A stretch of DNA of 9,457 nucleotides, taken from assembly GCA_028713875.1 (NCBI GenBank), contig JAQTNM010000042.1:1-9457 (forward strand), read 5' to 3'. The stretch is from Candidatus Omnitrophota bacterium (lineage in GTDB: Bacteria; Omnitrophota; Gorgyraeia; Gygaellales; Profunditerraquicolaceae). The notes under the pieces are model-generated. The model did not search any database. It saw only the letters and a program-made list of their open reading frames with translations, and was not told the DNA's origin. The position numbers and the translations under genes were made by a program. The number at the start of each line of letters is the position of its first letter. Position 1 is the stretch's first letter. Shown piece by piece: positions 1 to 6,895 of the stretch.

Positions 1-128
1 TCCTCGTAAATCCTTGCAGACATTTGCCAAAAATTTTCTAATGCACGCTCCAGCAAGAACCTAAAATTTATACCTCTAAAAATACTAATCTTGTCCTATT
101 TATTACCGATGCATTTCAAATTCAGTTC
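1..128. other. AT-rich region downstream of argH, no gene assigned
   Basis: This stretch follows the argH stop codon and reaches the window edge. It is AT-rich like argH. I see no intrinsic terminator, no tRNA and no convincing coding frame. On the minus strand the last bases read ACGAGGA, which could be a ribosome binding site for a gene starting just outside the window, but that cannot be confirmed here. Confidence 0.4.
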
Positions 129-1445
129 TTATTTACTTAAATGAACAACCCTATTTCTCTGTTTTTCTTTCTCTAAGAGACTTCTTGCTGCTTCCTGTAA
201 AGTTTCAGCAGTAAAAAAAGGATTCTTCTTTTCACTTTGTCTGATCGCTTTGCCAACTATGTCATGAGCTTTTTTAAAAGGAGTCCCTTTTCTAACATAT
301 TGCTCAGCAATCTCTGTCGCATATAAATTTCCCTCTTGCAGAGATTTTTCTATAGTATCTTCATTTAGTCTTATTTTCTTTATAAATTTTGGTAAAATTT
401 TAAGTTCTTCTTTGATGATATCCACTGATGAAAACAATGGTTCCTTATCAAGCTGCATATCTCTATTGTAAGTTAGAGGTAAGCCTTTCATGGTAGTTAA
501 AAGCGCTATAAGATTGCCGTAAACTCTTCCTGTATAACCCCTGATTAACTCAAGAAAGTCGGGGTTCTTCTTGTGAGGCATAAGACTACTGCCAGTGCAG
601 AATTCCTCTGGTAAAGAAAAGAAGTTGAATTCCTTTGTTGAGTAAAGTATAAAATCTTCCGCTAATCTTGAAAGATGCATCTGTAAAGTTGAAAGGATAG
701 TTAATAACTCAATAATAAAATCTCTATCGCTCACATTATCAAGAGGATTTTCTGAAAATTTTACTTCCTTAGATAATACTGGATGAAATTTTAAGAAATC
801 ATTTATTGCTTTGTTATAATAATTACGATTCAAGGAGGTGCCTTTCAATGCTCCCGCTCCTATATAGATAACCAGACTTCTTTCAAAGTTGGATAATTTC
901 TCTTTATCCCGCGTCAGCATAAATTGAAATGTCTGTAAATAATGTTTAAAGTATATTCTCTGCGCTCTCTGAGTATGGGTATATCCAATGATAGAATATT
1001 TTTTGTAATGGTTGCCTAGGGACTCTAAAGAAGATATAACTGCCGATAAAAAATTTTCAATGTTTCTTGCTTCGACCTTACAATAGAATCTCTCATCAAA
1101 TGCTATTTGGTCGTTTCTTGATCTCAGAGTATGTAGTTTCAAAGCTAACGAACCAATCTTTTTCTCAACCCCATTTTGAATTTCAGTATGTATATCTTCG
1201 GAATATAAACTGGGTTTAAACGTACCATTCTTAATCTTTTCTAATATCCCTTTGAGCGCCGAATATAATCTCTCACTTTCATTAGCCGATATAATATGCG
1301 CTTTTTTTAAAGCTATGATATGAATCATGGAATGGTAAATATCATACTTAGCTAATTTATAATCATATTGAATGGATTTCTGAAATTCAAAAAATTCTTT
1401 ATCTATCTTTTTCTTGAATCTCCCGCCCCATAATTTTTTTGCCAT
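129..1445 (-). CDS. argH: Argininosuccinate lyase (ArgH), AT-rich and divergent
   Basis: Cytosolic enzyme of the last arginine step: argininosuccinate to arginine plus fumarate. The 438-residue protein starts with MAKKLWGGRF, typical of the family, and is slightly short against the usual 455-465. Fumarase/aspartase-superfamily motifs are in order: LHTLRSRNDQ (104-113), GYTHTQRAQ (154-162, catalytic His157), SDRDF (239-243) and the signature loop GSSLMPHKKN (285-294) with the catalytic Ser and Lys, then YNRDMQLDKEP (326-336). Several normally conserved positions differ: HTGRSRND has Leu107 for Gly, THLQRAQP has Thr158 and Arg163, and MPQKKN has His291. The key catalytic residues are kept, so it is probably active. 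The start has a good Shine-Dalgarno, AGGAGAG, 3 nt upstream. It lies 44 nt after argG, is not overlapped like the other genes, and is clearly more AT-rich than them, which may indicate separate acquisition. Confidence 0.95.
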   Translation of the reverse strand: MAKKLWGGRFKKKIDKEFFEFQKSIQYDYKLAKYDIYHSMIHIIALKKAHIISANESERLYSALKGILEKIKNGTFKPSLYSEDIHTEIQNGVEKKIGSLALKLHTLRSRNDQIAFDERFYCKVEARNIENFLSAVISSLESLGNHYKKYSIIGYTHTQRAQRIYFKHYLQTFQFMLTRDKEKLSNFERSLVIYIGAGALKGTSLNRNYYNKAINDFLKFHPVLSKEVKFSENPLDNVSDRDFIIELLTILSTLQMHLSRLAEDFILYSTKEFNFFSLPEEFCTGSSLMPHKKNPDFLELIRGYTGRVYGNLIALLTTMKGLPLTYNRDMQLDKEPLFSSVDIIKEELKILPKFIKKIRLNEDTIEKSLQEGNLYATEIAEQYVRKGTPFKKAHDIVGKAIRQSEKKNPFFTAETLQEAARSLLEKEKQRNRVVHLSK

Positions 1446-1467
1446 TTTCTCTCCTTGACTAATCCTA

Positions 1468-1495
1468 CCTACTACCTACTGTCTACTATCTACTG
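1468..1495 (-). repeat. 7-bp imperfect tandem repeat between argG and argH
   Basis: Read on the minus strand this is four direct units, CAGTAGA, TAGTAGA, CAGTAGG and TAGTAGG, followed by a partial TAGG. The first unit overlaps the last sense codon (CAG) and the stop (TAG) of argG, so further copies of the unit add in-frame or nearby TAG triplets. The array fills most of the 44-nt argG-argH gap and lies just upstream of the argH ribosome binding site. Its function is unknown; it could be a slippage product. Confidence 0.8.
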
Positions 1496-2674
1496 TTTTT
1501 TATACGGCATTCCCCATATCTTGATAAAGCCCTCGGCTAGTTTCTGGTTGAATTTGTCTTCTTTGCCGTAGGTGCTTAATTCTTTTTTATACAGCGAGTG
1601 GCTGGATTTTCTTCCTACTGCCACGCAAGAGCCTTTGGATAATTTCAATCTGACTGAGCCGGTGACGTTTTTCTGCGTAGAATCTACAAAGGCATCCAGC
1701 GCCTCTTTTAACGGAGAATACCACAGGCCGTAATAAACCAACTCCGAATATTTAAGGCTGGCTATTTCTTTAAAATGCGCCAATTCTCTGTCCAGGACTA
1801 AACTCTCTAATTCTTTATGCGCAGTGTAAAGGATGGTGCCTGCGGGCGCTTCATATATTTCTCTAGATTTAATACCCACTAATCTATTTTCTACGATATC
1901 GCTTCTGCCTACGCCGTGGTTGCCGCCGATTTCGTTTAATTCGCCGATCAATGCCCCTAATTTATAAACTTTGCCGTCTATTTTCTTAGGCACCCCCTTT
2001 TCAAAATATATCTCAATATATCTAGGGTATGTTGAGACGTGCGTCGGGCCTTTGGTCATAATATAGGCGTCTTCCGGAGGCTCTTGCTCCAGGTCTTCCA
2101 GTATCCCTGCCTCAATGCTTACGCCCCAGAGGTTGCGGTCAATGCTATAGACCTTTTTCTTGGTCACATCAATGGGGATATTATTCATTTTGGCGTATTC
2201 TATTTCTTCCTCCCGGGATTTGAATTCCCATTCTCTTACCGGAGCGACGATCTCCAGCTTGGGGTCAAGTATAGCTGCGGTGACCTCAAATCTCACCTGG
2301 TCATTGCCTTTTCCTGTACAGCCGTGGGCTACGGCAGAAGCTTTCTCCTTATGGGCGATCTGCACAAGGTATTTTGCGATCAAAGGTCTGCCCAAAGCAG
2401 TAGCAAGCAGGTATTTTCCTTCGTAAATTGCGTTCGCCTTTAGCGCCGGAAGAATAAAATCCTGGATGAATTCTTCCTGTAAATCCTTAATGTATACTTT
2501 GGATGCGCCGGCAACCAGGGCCCTTTCTTCTATAAGATCCAGGTCTTCTCCCTTGCCAAGGCCCTGGCCCAGGTCCGCCACAAAGCAAACAACCTCAAAC
2601 CCCTGGTCTTTTAACCATTTTACGGCGCAGGAAGTATCCAGTCCTCCTGAATAGGCCAGTACCACCTTCTTCAT
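1490..2674 (-). CDS. argG: Argininosuccinate synthase (ArgG)
   Basis: ATP-dependent ligase joining citrulline and aspartate to argininosuccinate in the cytosol. The 394-residue length matches the family (about 400). The N-terminal PP-loop ATP-pyrophosphatase motif AYSGGLDTS is at 7-15. EGKYLLATALGRPLIAK (85-101) and HGCTGKGNDQVRFE (117-130) supply the citrulline and aspartate pocket, including Thr120, Asn124 and Asp125. YSIDRNLWG and the SIEAGILED segment follow near 176-193. The start codon overlaps the argF stop in ATGA, with a good Shine-Dalgarno AGGAGA inside the argF 3' end, so translation is probably coupled to argF. Codon use is GC-richer than in argH. The stop codon lies inside a 7-bp tandem repeat. 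No truncation or missing key residue is seen. Confidence 0.97.
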   Translation of the reverse strand: MKKVVLAYSGGLDTSCAVKWLKDQGFEVVCFVADLGQGLGKGEDLDLIEERALVAGASKVYIKDLQEEFIQDFILPALKANAIYEGKYLLATALGRPLIAKYLVQIAHKEKASAVAHGCTGKGNDQVRFEVTAAILDPKLEIVAPVREWEFKSREEEIEYAKMNNIPIDVTKKKVYSIDRNLWGVSIEAGILEDLEQEPPEDAYIMTKGPTHVSTYPRYIEIYFEKGVPKKIDGKVYKLGALIGELNEIGGNHGVGRSDIVENRLVGIKSREIYEAPAGTILYTAHKELESLVLDRELAHFKEIASLKYSELVYYGLWYSPLKEALDAFVDSTQKNVTGSVRLKLSKGSCVAVGRKSSHSLYKKELSTYGKEDKFNQKLAEGFIKIWGMPYKKQ

Positions 2675-3594
2675 TTATCTTCTCCTAAAAGTTTAATTAA
2701 TATCGCCTTCTGCACATGCATCCTGTTTTCTGCCTGGTCAAAAATAACGGAATTGGCGCTCTCCATGACCTCTCCGGTTATTTCCTGGCCCCGGTGCGCA
2801 GGCAGGCAATGCATGATCAAAACGCCTTTCTTGGCCAGCTTTACCAGTTTACTATTGATTTGAAATGCCTGGAATATTTTTTTTCTTATTTTTGCCTCTT
2901 TCTCCTGCCCCATGCTTGCCCAGACATCGGTATATATGACATCTGCTCCTTGAACTGCTTTAGCCGAATCGTGGAAAAGATTTATTTTTTTATTTTGCGC
3001 CTCGGCTATTTTTTTTGCTCCGGATAAAACTTCCTTATCCGGCTCATAACCCTTGGGGAAAGCGACATTCATATTAATCCCGGTTTTGGCGCAGGCGTAT
3101 AATAAAGAATTGCAGACGTTATTGCCGTCTCCGACATAGGCAAAAGTGACGTTGCCCAGATCTTTCAGCTTCTCTTTTATGGTGTATACGTCTGCCAGGG
3201 CCTGGCAGGGATGAGAAAAATCAGAGAGGCCGTTTATTACCGGCACCGCCGCGTATTTGGCCATTTCCACGACGTTCTTATGTTCAAACGTTCTCAATAC
3301 TATGCCGTCTACATATCTGGAAAGGGTTTTAGCCACGTCCTCTATCGACTCCCTGACCCCTAAATTTATCTCATGGGGCGCCAGGTATATGGAATTACCT
3401 CCTAACTGGTACATGCCTACTTCAAAAGAAACCCGCGTGCGGTTAGAGGGCTTCTGAAAGATCAGCGCCAGGGTCTTACCTGCCAGCACTTTGCTGAATT
3501 TATTCTTATTTCCCTTGAGTTCTTCGGTCAGAGCAAAAATATCCTGGATTTGCGCCTTGCTTAAATCTTTTATAGAGATAAGATTTTTATTCAT
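2671..3594 (-). CDS. argF: Ornithine carbamoyltransferase (ArgF)
   Basis: Transfers the carbamoyl group of carbamoyl phosphate to ornithine, giving citrulline. The 307 residues match the family size. The carbamoyl-phosphate loop reads SNRTR (50-54) where STRTR is usual, followed by VSFEVGMYQLGG. HPCQALADV (128-136) follows. The ornithine side has DGNNVCNSL (156-164), DVWASMG (223-229) and the catalytic HCLPAHRG loop (262-269). The SMG loop and HCLPAHR favour ornithine rather than aspartate, putrescine or N-acetylornithine as acceptor; ornithine is also what ArgJ upstream delivers. Stop and start overlap neighbours by ATGA on both sides (argD upstream, argG downstream). The ribosome binding site is only a weak GAGGG, so expression probably depends on coupling to argD. 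Confidence 0.96.
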   Translation of the reverse strand: MNKNLISIKDLSKAQIQDIFALTEELKGNKNKFSKVLAGKTLALIFQKPSNRTRVSFEVGMYQLGGNSIYLAPHEINLGVRESIEDVAKTLSRYVDGIVLRTFEHKNVVEMAKYAAVPVINGLSDFSHPCQALADVYTIKEKLKDLGNVTFAYVGDGNNVCNSLLYACAKTGINMNVAFPKGYEPDKEVLSGAKKIAEAQNKKINLFHDSAKAVQGADVIYTDVWASMGQEKEAKIRKKIFQAFQINSKLVKLAKKGVLIMHCLPAHRGQEITGEVMESANSVIFDQAENRMHVQKAILIKLLGEDK

Positions 3595-4763
3595 GCTATC
3601 AATCCCTCTTCCAGTATTGCCATTGCCCGGTCGATATCTTTTTTGGTCACATTCAGCGCCGGCATCACTCTTAATACGGTATCATGCGTGCAATTAATGA
3701 GCAGGCCCTTTTCCATGCATCTCTGGACCACTTCCTTGCCGGGGATATTCAATTCTATGCCTGCCATTAGCCCTAAGCCGCGCACCTCTTTAATCAACGG
3801 GTACTTGCCCTTTAAGGCATTGAGCTTCGTAAATAAATACTCCCCCATCTTCTGGGCATTGCCCAAGAGTTTTTCTTTCTGGATGGCGTTTAAGACTGCC
3901 AGAGCAGCTCTGCAAACCAGGGGGCTGCCGCCAAAGGTAGAGGCATGCGTACCAGGGCCAAGTATATCGGCAATTTCTTTCTTAACGAGCAGCGCCCCTA
4001 TTGGCAAACCTCCCCCCAGGGCTTTAGCCAGCGTCATAATATCCGGCACGATACCGTAATGCTGATAGCAGAAAAGCTTGCCCGTCCTGCCTATACCGGT
4101 CTGTACTTCATCTACGATAAGGAGCAGGTTCTTCTGGTCGCAGATCTTTCTCAGGCTCAAAACAAAATCTTTATCGGCGATATTTATGCCGCCTTCGCCC
4201 TGGATCAACTCCAGCATTATGGCCACGGTTTTATCGGTGATAGCGCCAAGGACTGCCTGGATATCGTTGAATTTAACCGTTTTAAATCCATCCGGCAGGG
4301 GCGCAAAACCCTCCTGGTATTTCTTCTGCCCCGTGGCAGTTATGGCTGCCAGGGTCCGGCCGTGAAAAGAATTCTCAAAAGTAATGATTTCGTATCTGCC
4401 CTGGCCGAACTTGCGGGAAAATTTAATCGCCGCTTCATTAGCTTCGGCACCGGAATTGCAGAAGAATATCTTTACCGGAAAAGACCAATAAGCCAGTTCT
4501 CTGGCTAATTTTGCCTGCGGAAGATTATAATAATTATTCGGGATGAATATAAGCTTGGGCGCCTGGTCCCTGACTGCCGACGCTACTTTGGGGTGACAGT
4601 GACCAAGGCTGCCTACGCCCCATCCAGGGAAAAAATCCAGGTAAACCTTATTGTGGATATCCCATAGCCGGCTGCCCTTTCCTTTGACAAATACCAACGG
4701 TATCTTGGTATAAGTGGGCATTACATAATTATCATAACTGTCGAATACCTCTTCAACTTTCAT
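3591..4763 (-). CDS. argD: Acetylornithine aminotransferase (ArgD)
   Basis: PLP enzyme converting N-acetylglutamate semialdehyde and glutamate to N-acetylornithine and 2-oxoglutarate. The 390-residue class-III aminotransferase has the substrate region YLDFFPGWGVGSLGH (41-55), the PLP phosphate region FCNSGAEANEAAIKF (101-115), SFHGRTLAA (132-140), LELIQGEGG (184-192), LLIVDEVQTGIGRTG (214-228) with Asp218 for the pyridine nitrogen, and DIMTLAKALGGG (241-252) with Schiff-base Lys247. Family members sometimes also act on N-succinyl-diaminopimelate in lysine synthesis, and sequence alone cannot exclude this. It lies 10 nt after argB and overlaps argF by ATGA. The Shine-Dalgarno is poor (AGGCGGA at best). 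The order argB-argD-argF and the intact motifs make the arginine role secure. Confidence 0.95.
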   Translation of the reverse strand: MKVEEVFDSYDNYVMPTYTKIPLVFVKGKGSRLWDIHNKVYLDFFPGWGVGSLGHCHPKVASAVRDQAPKLIFIPNNYYNLPQAKLARELAYWSFPVKIFFCNSGAEANEAAIKFSRKFGQGRYEIITFENSFHGRTLAAITATGQKKYQEGFAPLPDGFKTVKFNDIQAVLGAITDKTVAIMLELIQGEGGINIADKDFVLSLRKICDQKNLLLIVDEVQTGIGRTGKLFCYQHYGIVPDIMTLAKALGGGLPIGALLVKKEIADILGPGTHASTFGGSPLVCRAALAVLNAIQKEKLLGNAQKMGEYLFTKLNALKGKYPLIKEVRGLGLMAGIELNIPGKEVVQRCMEKGLLINCTHDTVLRVMPALNVTKKDIDRAMAILEEGLIA

Positions 4764-4773
4764 AGCTATCCGC

Positions 4774-5628
4774 CTATTTTACGATCTCTGTCCCGATACC
4801 CTTGTCAGTGAATATCTCAAGGAGAAGGGCATGCGGAATGCGCGCGTCTATAATATGGGTTTTCTTGACGCCGTCCTTCAGGGCTTCAATGCAGGCCTTT
4901 ACTTTGGGTATCATGCCGTGCTGGATCACTTTATCATGGATAAGGTCTTCAGCTTCCTCTACCGTCAGCGTGGAGATAAAAGAATGCGCATCTTCGGGAT
5001 TACGCATTATCCCCTTGACATCGGTAAGCAGGACCAGCTTCTCCGCTTTAAGCGCGGAGGATACGGCGCTGGCTACTTCATCGGCATTGACATTATAATC
5101 CTTCCGGTCGCACCCGGCGGCCATAGGTAAAACTACCAATATATTAGATGCCCTAAACTCTTCTTCTAAGATTTTAATGTTTACCCCGGTAATCTGCCCT
5201 ACCCGTCCCAAGTCTACCTTGGCTTTTTTCTTCTCGGCTTTTATCAAACCCCTCTTTTTGCCGTTTAAGCCCGTTGCCTTTGCTCCGAGCTGCGTTATCT
5301 CTGCAACGACAACCTTATTTAACGCCTCCAGTTCCTCTTCTACGAGTTTAAGCGTCTCCTTGTCGGTTACGCGCATCCCTTCAACGAATTCCGTCTTTTT
5401 CCCGGTTGAACGCATGCGCTCGCTGATGTTCGGACCCCCGCCGTGCACCAGGATAGGCTTTAACCCCATAAAGCTTAAGAAGACGATATCCTCAAGGACC
5501 CCTCTCCTGATCTTTTCCTCTCCTAATATGCTGCCGCCGTATTTGATTACTACGATCTTCCTGTGGAATTTCCTGATGTAAGGCAGGGCCTCAATCAGGA
5601 CATCTGCTTTTTTAATTGCTTCCTGCAT
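4774..5628 (-). CDS. argB: Acetylglutamate kinase (ArgB), probably arginine-sensitive type
   Basis: Phosphorylates N-acetylglutamate with ATP. The 284-residue amino acid kinase fold shows KYGGS (29-33), VHGGGPN (61-67), FVEGMRVTD (81-89), NVNADEVA (179-186), KLVLLTDVKG (197-206) and GMIPKVKA (238-245, Lys242). The N-terminal segment ADVLIEALPYIRKF (8-21) resembles the N-helix that links dimers into hexamers in arginine-inhibited kinases such as that of Thermotoga. Feedback inhibition would fit a pathway that recycles the acetyl group through ArgJ; this is inference. The usual GGMIPK has His for the first Gly (HGMIPK). The start is supported by homology at the N-terminus, but no Shine-Dalgarno is seen directly upstream. 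The 127-bp gap before it is the longest inside the arg cluster and carries repeats. Confidence 0.95.
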   Translation of the reverse strand: MQEAIKKADVLIEALPYIRKFHRKIVVIKYGGSILGEEKIRRGVLEDIVFLSFMGLKPILVHGGGPNISERMRSTGKKTEFVEGMRVTDKETLKLVEEELEALNKVVVAEITQLGAKATGLNGKKRGLIKAEKKKAKVDLGRVGQITGVNIKILEEEFRASNILVVLPMAAGCDRKDYNVNADEVASAVSSALKAEKLVLLTDVKGIMRNPEDAHSFISTLTVEEAEDLIHDKVIQHGMIPKVKACIEALKDGVKKTHIIDARIPHALLLEIFTDKGIGTEIVK

Positions 5629-5659
5629 TTTTGTAGTATGAAGTTATCCTGCTGGGTTA

Positions 5660-5688
5660 ATCCCCCTGCATTATACTAGAAGGGGGAT
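5660..5688 (-). other. GC-rich hairpin with TATAAT in its loop, argJ-argB gap
   Basis: ATCCCCCT at 5660-5667 pairs perfectly with AGGGGGAT at 5681-5688 (8 bp, 13-nt loop). On the minus strand the loop contains TATAAT (5670-5675), a perfect -10 hexamer, about 42 nt before the argB start. The matching -35 position reads GTCCGA, which is poor, and there is no U-run after the stem, so neither a promoter nor an intrinsic terminator is secure. It may be a processing or stability hairpin between argJ and argB. Confidence 0.45.
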
Positions 5689-5700
5689 AAGTTCGGACTT

Positions 5701-5758
5701 ATAAGTTATGTCGCTTAGCAAATTTAATATATGGCTCCATAACTTATGTCCTCACTTA
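5701..5758 (-). repeat. Copy 1 of dispersed inverted-repeat element (argJ-argB gap)
   Basis: ATAAGTTATG (5701-5710) is the perfect reverse complement of CATAACTTAT (5738-5747), with a 27-nt spacer. The element matches the one at 8039-8093: 16 of 17 bases at one end and 23 of 25 at the other, with a 3-bp length difference in the middle. It includes the argJ stop codon at one end. On the minus strand it contains a 13-codon mini-ORF starting ATG GAG (5740 to 5699, MEPYIKFAKRHNL), which lines up with the start of the leader ORF at 8075. Confidence 0.75.
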
Positions 5759-6895
5759 ATTATACTCGGCGTTTATCTTGATATAGCCGTGTGTCAGATC
5801 ACAGGTATATACGGTAGCGCTTGACTTTCCCGTATTGACCGACACATTTATATCAATATCCCTTCTCTTCAACGAAGTCGCCTTGACCTTTATATCCTTT
5901 TCTTTAATATCCGCCCTGCTTGCGCCTGCCGCAGCCACTGCCCTGCCGAAAAAGTTGGGGCTCTCGGCGTATACCGCTATTTTAAAAAGGGCGGAATTGG
6001 CGATTGCCAGAGCAATCTGTTTTGCCTGTTTAAAATTACCGGCCTTATCCACTCTAATGCGGATAAACTTGGTTGCGCCTTCTGCGTCACGCACGATCAT
6101 TTTCGCAAGCTCTAAACATACCAGGTTCAAGGCCCTGGAAAACAGGTTAAAACTGCCGTGCGTATCAACCGGGGCATTTCGGCTTGCGCCGTTGGCCATG
6201 ACAATTACCGTATCGTTGGTGCTCATGCAGTTATCCACGCTGATGCAATTAAAGGACTGTCCTGTTGCTGTTTTCAAAGCTTTATTCAGGGCTGCCTGCG
6301 CGATGTCCGCATCGGTAAAAATAAAAGCGAGCATTGTTGCCATATTCGGAGCGATCATGCCTGAGCCCTTGGCTATCCCGCAAATAGTGACCGTTTTACC
6401 GGCGATATTAATCTTGGCCGTAATCCCTTTCGTAAACTTATCCGTGGTCAAAATGGCTAATTTAGCTTTATCTACATTTTTGGCAGATAAACCTCTTATC
6501 AATTCCGGAATAGCATTTTTAATTTTTCCTACCGGAAGCCTTTTCCCGATGATGCCGGTAGAGGCAATCAGGATTTTTTTAGGGGCGATTTTCAGCCCTG
6601 CTGCGACGTATTGGGCCATTTTTACGGCATCGGCTGATCCGGACTGGCCGGTAAAGCAATTGGCATTGCCGCTGTTGACGGCTATCGCCCGGAAATCCCT
6701 GCTTTCTTTAAGGTGCCTTTTATTTATCTTTAAAGGCGCGGCCTGTATTTTATTCTGTGTAAATTGAACCGCCGCCTTGGCAGGCAGCGCTGAATAGAAC
6801 AAAGCCAGGTCGGATTTCCCGGATTTTTTAATGCCGGCGCAGACGCCATTGGCCAAGAATCCTGAAGGCAGGATCGCTTTTTTATAGATTATCAT
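5756..6895 (-). CDS. argJ: Glutamate N-acetyltransferase (ArgJ)
   Basis: Transfers the acetyl group from N-acetylornithine to glutamate, releasing ornithine and regenerating N-acetylglutamate; some members also use acetyl-CoA and so make the first acetylglutamate. The 379-residue proprotein of the Ntn-hydrolase-like ArgJ family shows VNSGNAN (73-79), the oxyanion region ASTGIIGKRLP (111-121), and the self-cleavage site GMIAPNMATML (179-189), where cleavage between Ala186 and Thr187 would expose the catalytic Thr. The C-terminus CDLTHGYIKINAEYN is of the normal type. The start overlaps the argC stop in ATGA; the Shine-Dalgarno is weak, so coupling to argC is likely. Because no acetylglutamate synthase is visible nearby, the enzyme could be the bifunctional form, but sequence inspection cannot separate the two forms. 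Confidence 0.95.
   Translation of the reverse strand: MIIYKKAILPSGFLANGVCAGIKKSGKSDLALFYSALPAKAAVQFTQNKIQAAPLKINKRHLKESRDFRAIAVNSGNANCFTGQSGSADAVKMAQYVAAGLKIAPKKILIASTGIIGKRLPVGKIKNAIPELIRGLSAKNVDKAKLAILTTDKFTKGITAKINIAGKTVTICGIAKGSGMIAPNMATMLAFIFTDADIAQAALNKALKTATGQSFNCISVDNCMSTNDTVIVMANGASRNAPVDTHGSFNLFSRALNLVCLELAKMIVRDAEGATKFIRIRVDKAGNFKQAKQIALAIANSALFKIAVYAESPNFFGRAVAAAGASRADIKEKDIKVKATSLKRRDIDINVSVNTGKSSATVYTCDLTHGYIKINAEYN

Noticed and set aside
3945..4508. Plus-strand ORF of 187 codons opposite argD
   Set aside because: It lies entirely over intact argD coding sequence and shows no family motif or ribosome binding site.
5835..6767. Long plus-strand ORF opposite argJ (310 codons)
   Set aside because: It is the antisense shadow of argJ, whose family motifs are complete; the hydrophobic plus-strand product arises from the reverse complement of an Ala/Lys-rich gene.
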